Below, one piece after another: positions 1-7,264 of a stretch of DNA of 41,937 bases. The DNA is taken from positions 1-41,937 of the forward strand of contig CAVIIX010000015.1 in the NCBI GenBank assembly GCA_963643225.1. Reading direction: 5' to 3'. Numbering within the stretch: position 1 is the stretch's first letter; the number at the start of each line of letters is the position of its first letter. A program made the position numbers and the translations under genes. Origin of the DNA: UBA1258 sp963643225. Its GTDB lineage: Bacteria; Bacillota; Clostridia; Lachnospirales; Lachnospiraceae. The notes under the pieces were generated by a model that saw only the letters and a program-made list of their open reading frames with translations, had not been told where the DNA came from and searched no databases.

Positions 1-848
1 ATGCCACAGATATTTGCACATTTTTACTTAACAATGATTTTTCAAGAAGGGATTTTATTATTTCTTTTGGCGGTGGCGTTGTTTCTGATTTATCGGGATT
101 TGTGGCATCAATTTATAAAAGAGGAATAGGTTATATTAATATTCCTACATCCTTACTTTCAATGGTGGATGCCTCTGTCGGAGGTAAAACCGCAGTTGAT
201 TTTAACGGCTTAAAAAACATGATCGGTTCCTTTAAAAATCCGTCCTTAGTATATATTAATACAGAAGTTTTAAAGACTTTACCGGATAAAGAATTTTATT
301 CGGGTTTTGCAGAGGTTATGAAGGCTTCCTTAATCAAGGATGCTAAATTCTATGAATGGCTCATTGAAAACCTTTATGAAATCAGCGACAAAGACCAGGC
401 AGTAATTTCTGAAATGCTTGAAAAAAGCATTATGATAAAAAAAGTTATTGTAGAAAAGGATCCGTTTGAAACGGGTGAGAGGGTATTACTTAATTTAGGG
501 CATACCTTTGGTCACGCTATTGAAGCGGTATTTAAAGAATATAATCATGGCGAGGCCCTTGCCCTTGGCTGTGTTGCAGCAGCGTTTATTTCATGGAAAA
601 TGGATTTTCTTTCAATGGAAGAATATTATGAAATAAGAGATATGTTTGTACCCTTCAATCTTCCTATTTCCTTCCAAATTGAGGATACTAATTTAATTAA
701 AGAAAAGATTGTTAAAGACAAGAAAAATACTGATACTTTAAATATGGTATTATTAAAGAGTATCGGTAAGGCAGTTTTTGTTGAAAACATTAAAGCAAAA
801 CTAATTGACGAAGCCTTAAAGGAACTTAATTTTAAGGATGAGGACTAA
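1..848 (+). CDS. aroB: 3-dehydroquinate synthase, 5'-truncated by window edge
   Basis: AroB converts DAHP to 3-dehydroquinate, the second step of the shikimate pathway, using NAD and a divalent metal. The reading frame is open from base 3, so the gene starts before the window; the GTG at 102 is internal. The visible part begins in the NAD-binding domain, with ISFGGGVVSDLSGFVAS followed by PTSLLSMVDASVGGKTAVDF, both AroB signatures. The C-terminal metal-binding half shows the Glu of FAEVMKASLIKD and the His residues of NLGHTFGHAIEA and HGEALALG. Nothing looks broken. The stop lies 2 nt before the lspA start, so translation is probably coupled. The link with lspA and rluD suggests a housekeeping operon. 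Confidence 0.96.
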   Translation, partial: ATDICTFLLNNDFSRRDFIISFGGGVVSDLSGFVASIYKRGIGYINIPTSLLSMVDASVGGKTAVDFNGLKNMIGSFKNPSLVYINTEVLKTLPDKEFYSGFAEVMKASLIKDAKFYEWLIENLYEISDKDQAVISEMLEKSIMIKKVIVEKDPFETGERVLLNLGHTFGHAIEAVFKEYNHGEALALGCVAAAFISWKMDFLSMEEYYEIRDMFVPFNLPISFQIEDTNLIKEKIVKDKKNTDTLNMVLLKSIGKAVFVENIKAKLIDEALKELNFKDED

Positions 849-850
849 AA

Positions 851-1387
851 TTGAATTCTAAAAAGATAAATAAAAAAAATCTTTATATTGCAGATGCTTT
901 AATTTTGATTATTGGTATTTTTCTTGACCGGTTTTCAAAATATTATGCCTTTAATAAGCTTAAGGGTCACCCCTCAGTATCTTTGATATCGGGTGTACTT
1001 GAATTAAGATATCTTGAAAATACAGGCGCAGCATTCGGATTATTAAAAAATCAGTTATCATTTTTTGTCTTGGTTACGGTTGTAGTACTGCTAGCCTGCC
1101 TTTACGTTATTATTAAGGCTCCGGGACGTAAAAAATACATTGCATTTTCAATACTTGTTACTTGCATTGCTACAGGTGCCCTTGGAAATCTTATCGACCG
1201 TTTTATGTATGGTTATGTAATAGATTTTATTTATTTCAGTATTATAAATTTTCCGATTTTTAATGTTGCGGATATATTTGTCACTTTATCAACAATTATT
1301 TTTGTTTTTCTTTTTATATTTGTTTATAAAGAAGATGATTTGAATTTTCTTATGTTTAAAGAAAAGAAACTCAGGGACGTTAATTAA
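851..1387 (+). CDS. lspA: Lipoprotein signal peptidase II
   Basis: This is the integral-membrane aspartyl protease that removes the signal peptide of prolipoproteins after lipidation. The 178-residue product has the four-helix layout of the family. ENTGAAFG (about residues 56-63), GNLIDRFMYGYVIDF (about 112-126) and FNVADIF (138-143) are the conserved blocks. The catalytic Asp pair should be D125 (VIDF) and D141 (NVAD). The start is TTG; GAGGA in the end of aroB lies 6 nt upstream and supports it. The stop overlaps the rluD ATG by one base (TAATG). A likely client in this window is the lipobox-bearing carboxypeptidase at 7809-8789. Confidence 0.96.
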   Translation: MNSKKINKKNLYIADALILIIGIFLDRFSKYYAFNKLKGHPSVSLISGVLELRYLENTGAAFGLLKNQLSFFVLVTVVVLLACLYVIIKAPGRKKYIAFSILVTCIATGALGNLIDRFMYGYVIDFIYFSIINFPIFNVADIFVTLSTIIFVFLFIFVYKEDDLNFLMFKEKKLRDVN

Positions 1388-2310
1388 TGAAACAGTATTC
1401 TTTTATTGTAGGAGAAGAAGATGAGGGTATGAGAGTAGATAAATATTTATCGAATCTGGTGCCTGAATTATCAAGATCCTATATTCAAAAACAAATTGAT
1501 GAACATGCATTGCTTGTTAATGGTCTAAACAATAAAAAATCAAGCTATAACATAGTACTTGATGACTGCATTGTGCTTAATGTTCCTGATTCAATTACAC
1601 CTGATATAAAGCCACAGAACATTCCAATTGAAATTGTTTATGAGGATGAAGATGTTGCAATTGTAAATAAGCCCCAGGGAATGGTGGTGCATCCTTCAGC
1701 AGGCCATTTTGAGGATACACTGGTAAATGCACTGCTTTATCATTTAGAGGGGCGTTTAAGCGGCATTAACGGCGTTTTAAGACCTGGTATTGTTCACAGA
1801 ATAGATAAAGATACGTCCGGACTTTTAATTATCTGTAAAAACGATAATTCTCACAATCTAATAGCTCAACAATTAAAGGAGCATACCTGTAATCGTATAT
1901 ATCATGCCATTGTACACGGAGATATAGAGGAAGATGAATTAACTGTAAATGCTCCAATTGGAAGAGATAAAAACGACAGAAAGAAGATGTGTATCGACCC
2001 TAAGGGCAAGCCTTCTGTTACACATGTAAAAGTGCTTGAGAGATTTTGCGAATATACTTATATAGAATGCAGGCTTGAAACGGGCCGTACCCACCAGATA
2101 AGAGTACATCTATCAAGCCTCGGTCATCCTTTAATGGGAGATTTAGTTTATTCAAATAAAAAGGAATTAATTAATTTGTCGGGACAGCAGCTTCACGCAA
2201 AAACCATCGGCTTTTTAAGTCCTTCATATAATGAATATCTTCAGTTTGATTCTGATTTACCAGACTATTTTGTTAAAAGCTTAAATTTTATAAGAGCAAG
2301 GTTTGCATAA
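1387..2310 (+). CDS. rluD: RluD-family 23S rRNA pseudouridine synthase
   Basis: The protein (307 aa) has an N-terminal S4 RNA-binding domain (about residues 13-70, MRVDKYLSNLVPELSRSYIQKQI) and the RluA/RluD catalytic domain. HRIDKDTSGLLI carries the catalytic Asp at residue 140, and ETGRTHQIRVHL and LHAKTIGF are typical later motifs. By family it isomerises uridines in 23S rRNA. The exact target (the RluD helix-69 sites or another RluA-type site) cannot be told from sequence alone. It overlaps lspA by one base, and lspA-rluD adjacency is a known Firmicute arrangement (lsp-ylyB in Bacillus subtilis). Confidence 0.92.
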   Translation: MKQYSFIVGEEDEGMRVDKYLSNLVPELSRSYIQKQIDEHALLVNGLNNKKSSYNIVLDDCIVLNVPDSITPDIKPQNIPIEIVYEDEDVAIVNKPQGMVVHPSAGHFEDTLVNALLYHLEGRLSGINGVLRPGIVHRIDKDTSGLLIICKNDNSHNLIAQQLKEHTCNRIYHAIVHGDIEEDELTVNAPIGRDKNDRKKMCIDPKGKPSVTHVKVLERFCEYTYIECRLETGRTHQIRVHLSSLGHPLMGDLVYSNKKELINLSGQQLHAKTIGFLSPSYNEYLQFDSDLPDYFVKSLNFIRARFA

Positions 2311-2331
2311 TAAACTTATGTAAACCTTTTC

Positions 2332-2360
2332 TTGTTTTTTAAAAAATTTTGTAGTATAAT
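2332..2360 (+). promoter_or_regulatory. Sigma-A-type promoter for the cytidylate-kinase-like gene
   Basis: TTGTTT (2332-2337), a 17-nt spacer and a perfect TATAAT (2355-2360) lie 25 nt before the ATG at 2386. It sits inside a possible 5' extension of the downstream reading frame, which argues against using that extension as the start. Confidence 0.7.
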
Positions 2361-2385
2361 CAAAGAAAAAAGGAAGGTAAAACAT

Positions 2386-3024
2386 ATGAAAACAGTTATT
2401 ACCATCGGACGTCAATATGGTTCAGCCGGCCACGAAATCGGTGAAAAAGTTGCAAAATATTTTGATATTCCTTTTTATGATAAGTCCATTTTAACGAAGG
2501 CGGCCAAGGATTCCGGATTTTGCGAAGAAATGATTCAAAATCATGATGAAAGACCAACCAATTCATTTTTATACAATCTCGTTATGGACACTTATTCCTT
2601 TGGCTATAATTCCTCATCCTTTGTGGATATGCCTATAAGTCATAAGGTGTTTTTAGCTCAGTTTGACGCTATTAAATCCTTTGCAGAAGAAGGCCCATGC
2701 GTTATCGTGGGCCGTTGTGCAGACTATGCCTTGGCAGATTATGACAATGTTTTAAATCTTTTTATATATGCTGATGATGATTTTAGGGCAAAATACATCT
2801 GTAAGCACGATCCTGATATTAAGTCAGAAGAAAAAGCAAAAGAGTACTTTTTAAAGAAAGATAAGCAGCGTCAGTCCTATTATAATTATTATTCAAGTAA
2901 AAAATGGGGACGCGCTGAAAGCTATGATTTATGTATTAATTCAGCCAAGCTTGGAATTGAAGGCACAGTTAAATTCATTACCCAGTATGTTGAAGACTAC
3001 GAAAAATTTCATTATGAAAATTAA
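2386..3024 (+). CDS. Cytidylate kinase-like family protein
   Basis: This 212-residue P-loop-like protein resembles the cytidylate-kinase-like family common in Clostridia. It opens with TVITIGRQYGSAGHEIG, the family's altered nucleotide-binding loop, followed by IPFYDKSIL. GPCVIVGRCADYALADYDNVLNLFIYA matches the mid-domain Arg-containing strand, and the C-terminus carries YYNYYSSKKWG. Nucleotide-kinase activity is inferred from family only; the substrate is not established and it may not be CMP. The ATG at 2386 is chosen because AGGAAGG (2371-2377) lies 8 nt upstream and a promoter occupies the stretch before it. It ends 44 nt before a strong terminator. Confidence 0.85.
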   Translation: MKTVITIGRQYGSAGHEIGEKVAKYFDIPFYDKSILTKAAKDSGFCEEMIQNHDERPTNSFLYNLVMDTYSFGYNSSSFVDMPISHKVFLAQFDAIKSFAEEGPCVIVGRCADYALADYDNVLNLFIYADDDFRAKYICKHDPDIKSEEKAKEYFLKKDKQRQSYYNYYSSKKWGRAESYDLCINSAKLGIEGTVKFITQYVEDYEKFHYEN

Positions 3025-3067
3025 CTTAGTCTGAGAAATCTTATAATTTAGTTTTGACCTTTATTAA

Positions 3068-3099
3068 AGACCTGCAGGAATTACCTGCAGGTCTTTTTT
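3068..3099 (+). terminator. Rho-independent terminator after the cytidylate-kinase-like gene
   Basis: A perfect 11-bp stem (AGACCTGCAGG, 3068-3078, with CCTGCAGGTCT, 3084-3094) and a 5-nt loop are followed by a T run to 3099. It closes the aroB-to-kinase plus-strand unit. The T run is also the 5' arm of the next hairpin. Confidence 0.9.
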
Positions 3100-3140
3100 A
3101 CCTATAGGAAATTGCGCTGCAATTCCTACAGGTAAAAAAG
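3093..3140. repeat. Left hairpin element flanking the recombinase
   Basis: A long imperfect palindrome: a CTTTTTTACCT arm pairs with AGGTAAAAAAG, with inner arms TAGGAA..TTGC and GCAATTCCTA and a GC-rich centre. Bases 3103-3124 (22 nt) recur exactly, in reverse orientation, at 4458-4479 on the other side of the recombinase gene. The outer poly-T/poly-A arms are also shared. Confidence 0.8.
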
Positions 3141-3152
3141 GCACTACGTGCC
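3140..3152. repeat. 13-nt palindrome, left copy
   Basis: GGCACTACGTGCC (GGCAC, TAC, GTGCC) directly follows the left hairpin element. The identical 13 nt occur at 4543-4555 after the right element, so it seems to belong to the same composite repeat. Confidence 0.7.
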
Positions 3153-3181
3153 AAGGATGCTAACTCGCGTGTGAGGAATAT

Positions 3182-3210
3182 GCCGCCTTAGCGACCGCAT
3201 GCGGCTTTTT
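3182..3210 (+). terminator. Possible secondary terminator-like hairpin
   Basis: GCCGC (3182-3186) can pair with GCGGC (3201-3205), followed by five T (3206-3210); CCGCATGCGG (3195-3204) is an alternative small palindrome. The stem is short, so this is a weaker call than the 3068 hairpin. Confidence 0.4.
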
Positions 3211-3227
3211 AGTTTGGAAAATCAGGC

Positions 3228-3256
3228 TTGAAATCAAAAGAAGAATAGTGTAACAT
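3228..3256 (+). promoter_or_regulatory. Candidate promoter of the recombinase gene
   Basis: TTGAAA (3228-3233), a 17-nt spacer and TAACAT (3251-3256). The -10 matches the consensus only partly. The 8-bp inverted repeat at 3272-3291 lies just downstream, where an operator or recombinase site could be. Confidence 0.4.
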
Positions 3257-3351
3257 ATAAACAAATTATAGCGTTAAATCTCAATTTAACGATAAAATAC
3301 GCGGTAAACTAAGTAATATACCAATATACCAGAAAGGACTTTTATTGACTT

Positions 3352-4413
3352 ATGGGAAGGGATTCTGAATACAATAAATTAAAAGATAAAAATTATCGAT
3401 TAAAGCTTGAAGAAATTAAAAAAATTTTGCCAGCCTTCACTTATGAATTTTTAGATTCAAAAGCCATGCGCAATCCAAATACTGCAATTTCTTACGCTTA
3501 CGATTTGATTATTTTCTTTAGATATTTAACGGAATTTAATCCAATCGCCAAGGATTTATCAATTGATGAAATTCCTGCTGATTTATTAAACAATTTATCC
3601 TTCCAGGACATAAATGAATATCAGAAATATTTATCAGCCAAGGATGTCACTATAATCGGTGAAAACGATTATCAAAACAATTTATCCGGAATTGCCCGTA
3701 AAATGTCTGCCTTAAGGTCCTTTTACGGTTATCAGTGCCAGCATGAATTTCTTGAGCATGATCCCACTGTAGGTGCTAATAAACAAAATCGTAAGGATGA
3801 CGACCATGTTATCATACGTTTAACGCCCTCAGAGGTTGATACTTTTTTAACAATCATTAAAAACTCAGAAGTAGGGTCCAAACGACAGCAAAAAATGCTT
3901 CAAAGATGCAAATACAGAGATTATGCTATACTTACTCTCCTATTAAGAACCGGAATTCGAGTTTCCGAGTGCGTTTCTTTAGATATAACTGATTTAAATT
4001 TTAACGAAAATTCAATGGTTGTTGTAAGAAAAGGTCGTAAGGAACATATCCTCTACTTTGATGAAGTTACAAAGCAGGCGCTTATAGATTACATCGAGCT
4101 TGAACGACCCTTTCATATTGAAGATGAACACGAAAAAGCTTTGTTTTTATCATCAAGAAAGAGACGTATGGCAGTAAGAAGCATCCAGGAAATGGTGGAT
4201 AAATATGCTTCCGTAGCTGTATCTAATAAGCATATTTCTCCACATAAAATGCGTTCAACCTATGGCACTGCCTTGTACAATAAAACAGGTGATATAAGGC
4301 TTGTGGCTGATGTTTTGGGGCATTCTGACATTAATACAACTGCTAAACATTATGCCGCAAGTGAAGACGCTCACAGACGTAAGGCTGCTAAAATCGATCC
4401 CTACAGCGAATAG
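3352..4413 (+). CDS. Tyrosine recombinase/integrase (XerC/D-like)
   Basis: A 353-residue site-specific recombinase with a SAM-like core-binding N-domain (about 20-150) and a C-terminal catalytic domain. The full set of catalytic residues is visible: R203 in LLRTGIRVSE, a Lys in RKGRKEHI (K227 or K230), H298 and R301 in HKMRST, H324 in LGHSDINTT, and nucleophile Y334 in AKHYA. It is longer than classic XerC/XerD (about 300 aa), mainly at the N-terminus and after residue 150. The ATG has AGAAAGGAC about 12 nt upstream. It stands alone between two opposed operons and is flanked by inverted copies of a hairpin repeat. No excisionase, relaxase or cargo gene is present. It may be a chromosomal housekeeping recombinase rather than a mobile-element integrase. 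Confidence 0.93.
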   Translation: MGRDSEYNKLKDKNYRLKLEEIKKILPAFTYEFLDSKAMRNPNTAISYAYDLIIFFRYLTEFNPIAKDLSIDEIPADLLNNLSFQDINEYQKYLSAKDVTIIGENDYQNNLSGIARKMSALRSFYGYQCQHEFLEHDPTVGANKQNRKDDDHVIIRLTPSEVDTFLTIIKNSEVGSKRQQKMLQRCKYRDYAILTLLLRTGIRVSECVSLDITDLNFNENSMVVVRKGRKEHILYFDEVTKQALIDYIELERPFHIEDEHEKALFLSSRKRRMAVRSIQEMVDKYASVAVSNKHISPHKMRSTYGTALYNKTGDIRLVADVLGHSDINTTAKHYAASEDAHRRKAAKIDPYSE

Positions 4414-4439
4414 CGAGTGCACATCTTTGTCACATAGTG

Positions 4440-4491
4440 CCTTTTTACAATATAAGTAATTGCAGCGCAATTTCCTATATTGTAAAAAAGG
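4440..4491. repeat. Right hairpin element flanking the recombinase
   Basis: CCTTTTTACAATATA (4440-4454) pairs with TATATTGTAAAAAAGG (4476-4491), with inner arms AATTGC and GCAATT around AGC. Bases 4458-4479 are the exact reverse complement of 3103-3124. It lies 26 nt after the recombinase stop and may also act as its terminator, since both strands end the stem with a T run. Confidence 0.8.
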
Positions 4492-4542
4492 TGGCATATC
4501 AATGATATTCGCAATTCGCTTCGCTACGGATCATATAAAAGC

Positions 4543-4555
4543 GGCACTACGTGCC
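4543..4555. repeat. 13-nt palindrome, right copy
   Basis: Identical to 3140-3152. It is followed by a second small inverted repeat (ACGAGGT at about 4558 with ACCTCGT ending at 4590). Confidence 0.7.
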
Positions 4556-4590
4556 TTACGAGGTATTTAGCTTGTAACAAAACACCTCGT

Positions 4591-4630
4591 TCAAGAGCAC
4601 CCACTGCCTAAAGGCAGTGGGTGCTCTTGA
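4591..4630. terminator. Bidirectional terminator between recombinase and sepF
   Basis: A perfect 18-bp stem (4591-4608 with 4613-4630) closes a TAAA loop. On the plus strand it is followed by GCTTTT. On the minus strand, 39 nt past the sepF stop, a T-rich stretch follows. It sits between convergent genes, so it probably serves both. Confidence 0.8.
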
Positions 4631-4668
4631 GCTTTTATAAATTGCTTTATGACAAGAAAATTCCTAGT

Positions 4669-5133
4669 TTATAAAGTATCAAATGCTCCGGAAATTGAAT
4701 CCTGCAATTCGCCGGATACTTCAACACTTGCGGGTGTTGCAATAAAGATAAAATTGGAAATTTTCTGAAGTGCACCGTCAATAGCAATACAGGTACCTGT
4801 AACAATATCCAAAACTCTCTGAGAAACTGAAATATCAACGCCCTCAAAATTCATTACAACAGTTTTGTTTTCTAAAAGTGTTAAGGCTATGTCTTTGGCT
4901 TCATCAGAAGACTTTGGCTTAAAAATACATACAGACGAATCATTCATTGGAATTCTCCTTTTAGGTGCAGGTTGAGATTTTTTGTCAAACTGCTTTACTT
5001 TATTATGCTCCTCTACAGATGTCTTCACAGGTTCTGACTCTTCTACATAATCATCTTCGTCATCATATAAATCATATTCATCCTCTTCACTTCCGATTTT
5101 CATTAAACCACCAAGCTTATCCTTAAAACTCAT
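4669..5133 (-). CDS. sepF: Cell division protein SepF
   Basis: SepF binds FtsZ and the membrane and organises the Z-ring in Gram-positive bacteria. The 154-residue product begins MSFKDKLGGLMKIG, a short amphipathic segment fitting the membrane-binding helix. A very acidic linker follows (EEDEYDLYDDEDDYVEES). The globular SepF domain (about residues 65-150) has SVCIFKPKSSDEAKDIALTL and VMNFEGVD. The ATG at 5133 is preferred over the in-frame GTG at 5142, because AAGGAG (5142-5147) would overlap the GTG but is 8 nt from the ATG. That site also overlaps the yggS stop, which implies coupling. It is the last gene of the HlyD-like/yggS/sepF unit. Confidence 0.95.
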   Translation of the reverse strand: MSFKDKLGGLMKIGSEEDEYDLYDDEDDYVEESEPVKTSVEEHNKVKQFDKKSQPAPKRRIPMNDSSVCIFKPKSSDEAKDIALTLLENKTVVMNFEGVDISVSQRVLDIVTGTCIAIDGALQKISNFIFIATPASVEVSGELQDSISGAFDTL

Positions 5134-5145
5134 AAATGTCACTCC

Positions 5146-5841
5146 TTAAAGATTAATATAATTTCTCGCCCCAAAAATTCCTGTACCGACTCTTACATAG
5201 GTAGCACCTTCTTCAATAGCCACCCTGTAGTCTAAAGTCATACCCATAGAGTAAATATCTATAAAAACATTATCAATGTTTTGATTATTTATGTCAATGC
5301 CTAATTGCTTAAGCGCAACAAAATATTGACGATTTTCTTCTGGATTATCTACATATGGTGCAATGGTCATAAGCCCCTTGATGCGTACATTTGAAAGCGA
5401 GGATATCTCTTTTATTAATTCAATTGTGTCCTCTTTATACACACCGAATTTAGTGGCTTCTCTTGCTACATTTACTTCAATTAAAATATCCGTAATAACT
5501 CCGGCTTTTAAGGATTCCTTCTGAATTACTTTTGCAAGCTCAAAAGAATCAACACCGTGAATAAGATAGGCCTTTCCGATTAAATATTTAACCTTATTTT
5601 TCTGTAAATGGCCTATCATATGAAACCTGCAGTCTTTAGGCATTGCTTCATATTTATCTGTTAATTCCTGGACCTTGTTTTCTCCAAAATCCCTTACACC
5701 CGCTTCATAGGCTTCAAGCAAATCTCCTAAGGGTTTTGTCTTACTTACCGCAATTAAAGTTACGTCATCAAATTTACGATTACTCTTTTTTATTGTGTCA
5801 CTAATGTTTTTTCTTACAATTTCAAGATTTTCTTTAATCAT
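5146..5841 (-). CDS. yggS: PLP homeostasis protein, YggS/YlmE family
   Basis: This 231-residue protein has the alanine-racemase-like TIM-barrel fold of the YggS/YlmE/PROSC family, which binds pyridoxal phosphate without known enzyme activity and balances PLP levels. The PLP lysine is K34 in IAVSKTKP. FGENKVQEL, FHMIGHLQKNKVKYL, SMGMTLDYRVAIEEGATYVRVGTGIFG (in pieces) are family signatures. Length is normal. Its place next to sepF matches ylmE-sepF of Bacillus. It starts 8 nt after the HlyD-like gene. Confidence 0.94.
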   Translation of the reverse strand: MIKENLEIVRKNISDTIKKSNRKFDDVTLIAVSKTKPLGDLLEAYEAGVRDFGENKVQELTDKYEAMPKDCRFHMIGHLQKNKVKYLIGKAYLIHGVDSFELAKVIQKESLKAGVITDILIEVNVAREATKFGVYKEDTIELIKEISSLSNVRIKGLMTIAPYVDNPEENRQYFVALKQLGIDINNQNIDNVFIDIYSMGMTLDYRVAIEEGATYVRVGTGIFGARNYINL

Positions 5842-5849
5842 AAAAACCT

Positions 5850-7250
5850 CTAATATACAAAATCCTTGTCCGTTACAACAGTAGCATCAAGTGCAATATA
5901 GTCGTATGCCCTTAACCCATAGGCGGAGCTTGGTTTAATAATGGAATATTCATCATTTGAATATAAAATTTCTATTCGTTTAAAATCAGCGTATCCTTTA
6001 TTAATATTATATACGCCGATTAAGGTCCCCTGTTTACCGACCACGAAGGTGTTATTTTCCTGTGTTTTTACAGCCTTTTCAGGCATTATAAGTACATCTC
6101 CGTAGTTTAAGGAAAGAGTATCAACATAATATTCAGTTTCTTCTTCCTTAACTATTTCAATTTCAACTGCCTTAACGGTTTCTCCGTTTTCTCCGAATTC
6201 TCTTCTTAGAACCGTATAATTGGAAGAATTACCACCAAGTGTCACATAGTCCTTATCAATTAAATAAAAAGCCTTTTCGGCAATTGCCGAATTAGGAATC
6301 TTAAGACCTGTATCATCCTCAAGCAAAAGTTCAACCTCTACAAATCTGTCAGGCGCAAAGGTGATCATTGAATTTGTAAAGGATAATTCAATTAATGAAT
6401 ATTCATCATAAGTATTAATTAAATTAACCTTTCCATAGCTTGTAGTTAAAGTTTTTGAAAATTTAACCAAAACATAATCAGAATCAGTAATGCGCATTAA
6501 ATCAGAATTAGGAACGCATATTACTATTGACCAGTTTTCATCACTTACATATTTATAGGCAAAAGAACCGGCTTCCACTAAATCATCGTTTAATATAACC
6601 TTTTTGCTGTAATTTTCTTTTTTAAAATCTTCCAATGTTAAATCAGAAGCAATAAAATCTTCATAGCCGTCTTCATAAAACAAAACGATACCAGAAGCCT
6701 TGGCTCTGCAATAATCGATTACATCATTTAAATGTGTTGACGTAATCGAAGAAACGTCTTCAATTATTCTTCTGTTTTCTATCTGGGCAAGCTCGTTATT
6801 TATTTTATTTTCAAAAGTGACACTTTCGGGAAAATAGGTTTCACTGAAGGTTTTTGAAAAAAGCTGCAATTCATGTCTGACAGAGGTAAGTTCAGTCTCT
6901 GTTAAAGAATTATCCTCAGTAGGCTTCTTACCGATCAAATCAGAAAGCTTGCCGGTTTCGTCTATACAGAATATAAGGTTATTATATCCAGCTCTTTCAC
7001 CTTCTCTTATGAAATAATATAAATAGCCTGAATAATCACTGTTGACAACATTTTCTTTACGTAATGCAATTCCATTATAAATACGGTTTTCTGAAAGCAT
7101 ACCGTTCTTTACCTGGTAGCCGGTAATGGATTCGGATTTAGCCGATAAAATAATGGAAATGAATATGTAAATAAAAATACCTATAAAAATAGCTATTCCT
7201 ACGTCAAATTTCTTTTTCTTTCCTACCTTACCATTATTTTGTGCAGACAT
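5850..7250 (-). CDS. HlyD-like membrane-anchored protein in the sepF unit
   Basis: The 466-residue product has a basic N-terminus, one membrane helix (about residues 17-37, VGIAIFIGIFIYIFISIIL) and a large extracytoplasmic part. YNGIALRKENVVNSDYSGYLYYFIREGERAG looks like the first half of a split biotinyl-lipoyl/HlyD hairpin domain. A helical stretch (about 125-190) may form the coiled hairpin, and the C-terminal half has beta-barrel-like segments (GLKIPNSAIAEKAFYLI, VVGKQGTLIGVYNINKGYADF). HlyD-type adaptors normally serve efflux or export pumps, but no ABC, MFS or outer-membrane partner is encoded here. The neighbours suggest a role in division or envelope assembly; that is inference. A terminator lies only 14 nt upstream of the ATG. 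Confidence 0.7.
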   Translation of the reverse strand: MSAQNNGKVGKKKKFDVGIAIFIGIFIYIFISIILSAKSESITGYQVKNGMLSENRIYNGIALRKENVVNSDYSGYLYYFIREGERAGYNNLIFCIDETGKLSDLIGKKPTEDNSLTETELTSVRHELQLFSKTFSETYFPESVTFENKINNELAQIENRRIIEDVSSITSTHLNDVIDYCRAKASGIVLFYEDGYEDFIASDLTLEDFKKENYSKKVILNDDLVEAGSFAYKYVSDENWSIVICVPNSDLMRITDSDYVLVKFSKTLTTSYGKVNLINTYDEYSLIELSFTNSMITFAPDRFVEVELLLEDDTGLKIPNSAIAEKAFYLIDKDYVTLGGNSSNYTVLRREFGENGETVKAVEIEIVKEEETEYYVDTLSLNYGDVLIMPEKAVKTQENNTFVVGKQGTLIGVYNINKGYADFKRIEILYSNDEYSIIKPSSAYGLRAYDYIALDATVVTDKDFVY

Positions 7251-7264
7251 TTATTCCCCGATAA

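Larger units (their letters stand above)
3025..3351. other. Palindrome-rich intergenic region upstream of the recombinase
   Basis: This 327-nt gap holds, in order, the kinase terminator, the left hairpin element, the GGCACTACGTGCC palindrome, a weaker GC-rich hairpin with a T run, a candidate promoter (3228-3256), and an 8-bp inverted repeat (CGTTAAAT/ATTTAACG, 3272-3291, 4-nt loop). I see no convincing open reading frame or structured RNA family in it. Confidence 0.75.

Noticed and set aside
2332..2385. Upstream extension of the cytidylate-kinase-like frame
   Set aside because: It contains a consensus-like promoter (TTGTTT, 17 nt, TATAAT), and the ribosome site AGGAAGG points to the ATG at 2386.
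3352..4413. Integrase of a phage or integrative element
   Set aside because: No other mobile-element gene, tRNA target or attachment duplication is in the window; it stands alone among core genes.
4255..4497. 80-codon minus-strand frame over the recombinase 3' end
   Set aside because: It is antisense to conserved catalytic codons (H298 to Y334) and to the right hairpin; no ribosome site or family features.
4647..4847. 66-codon minus-strand frame inside sepF
   Set aside because: It overlaps the conserved SepF domain in another frame and has low-complexity hydrophobic content.
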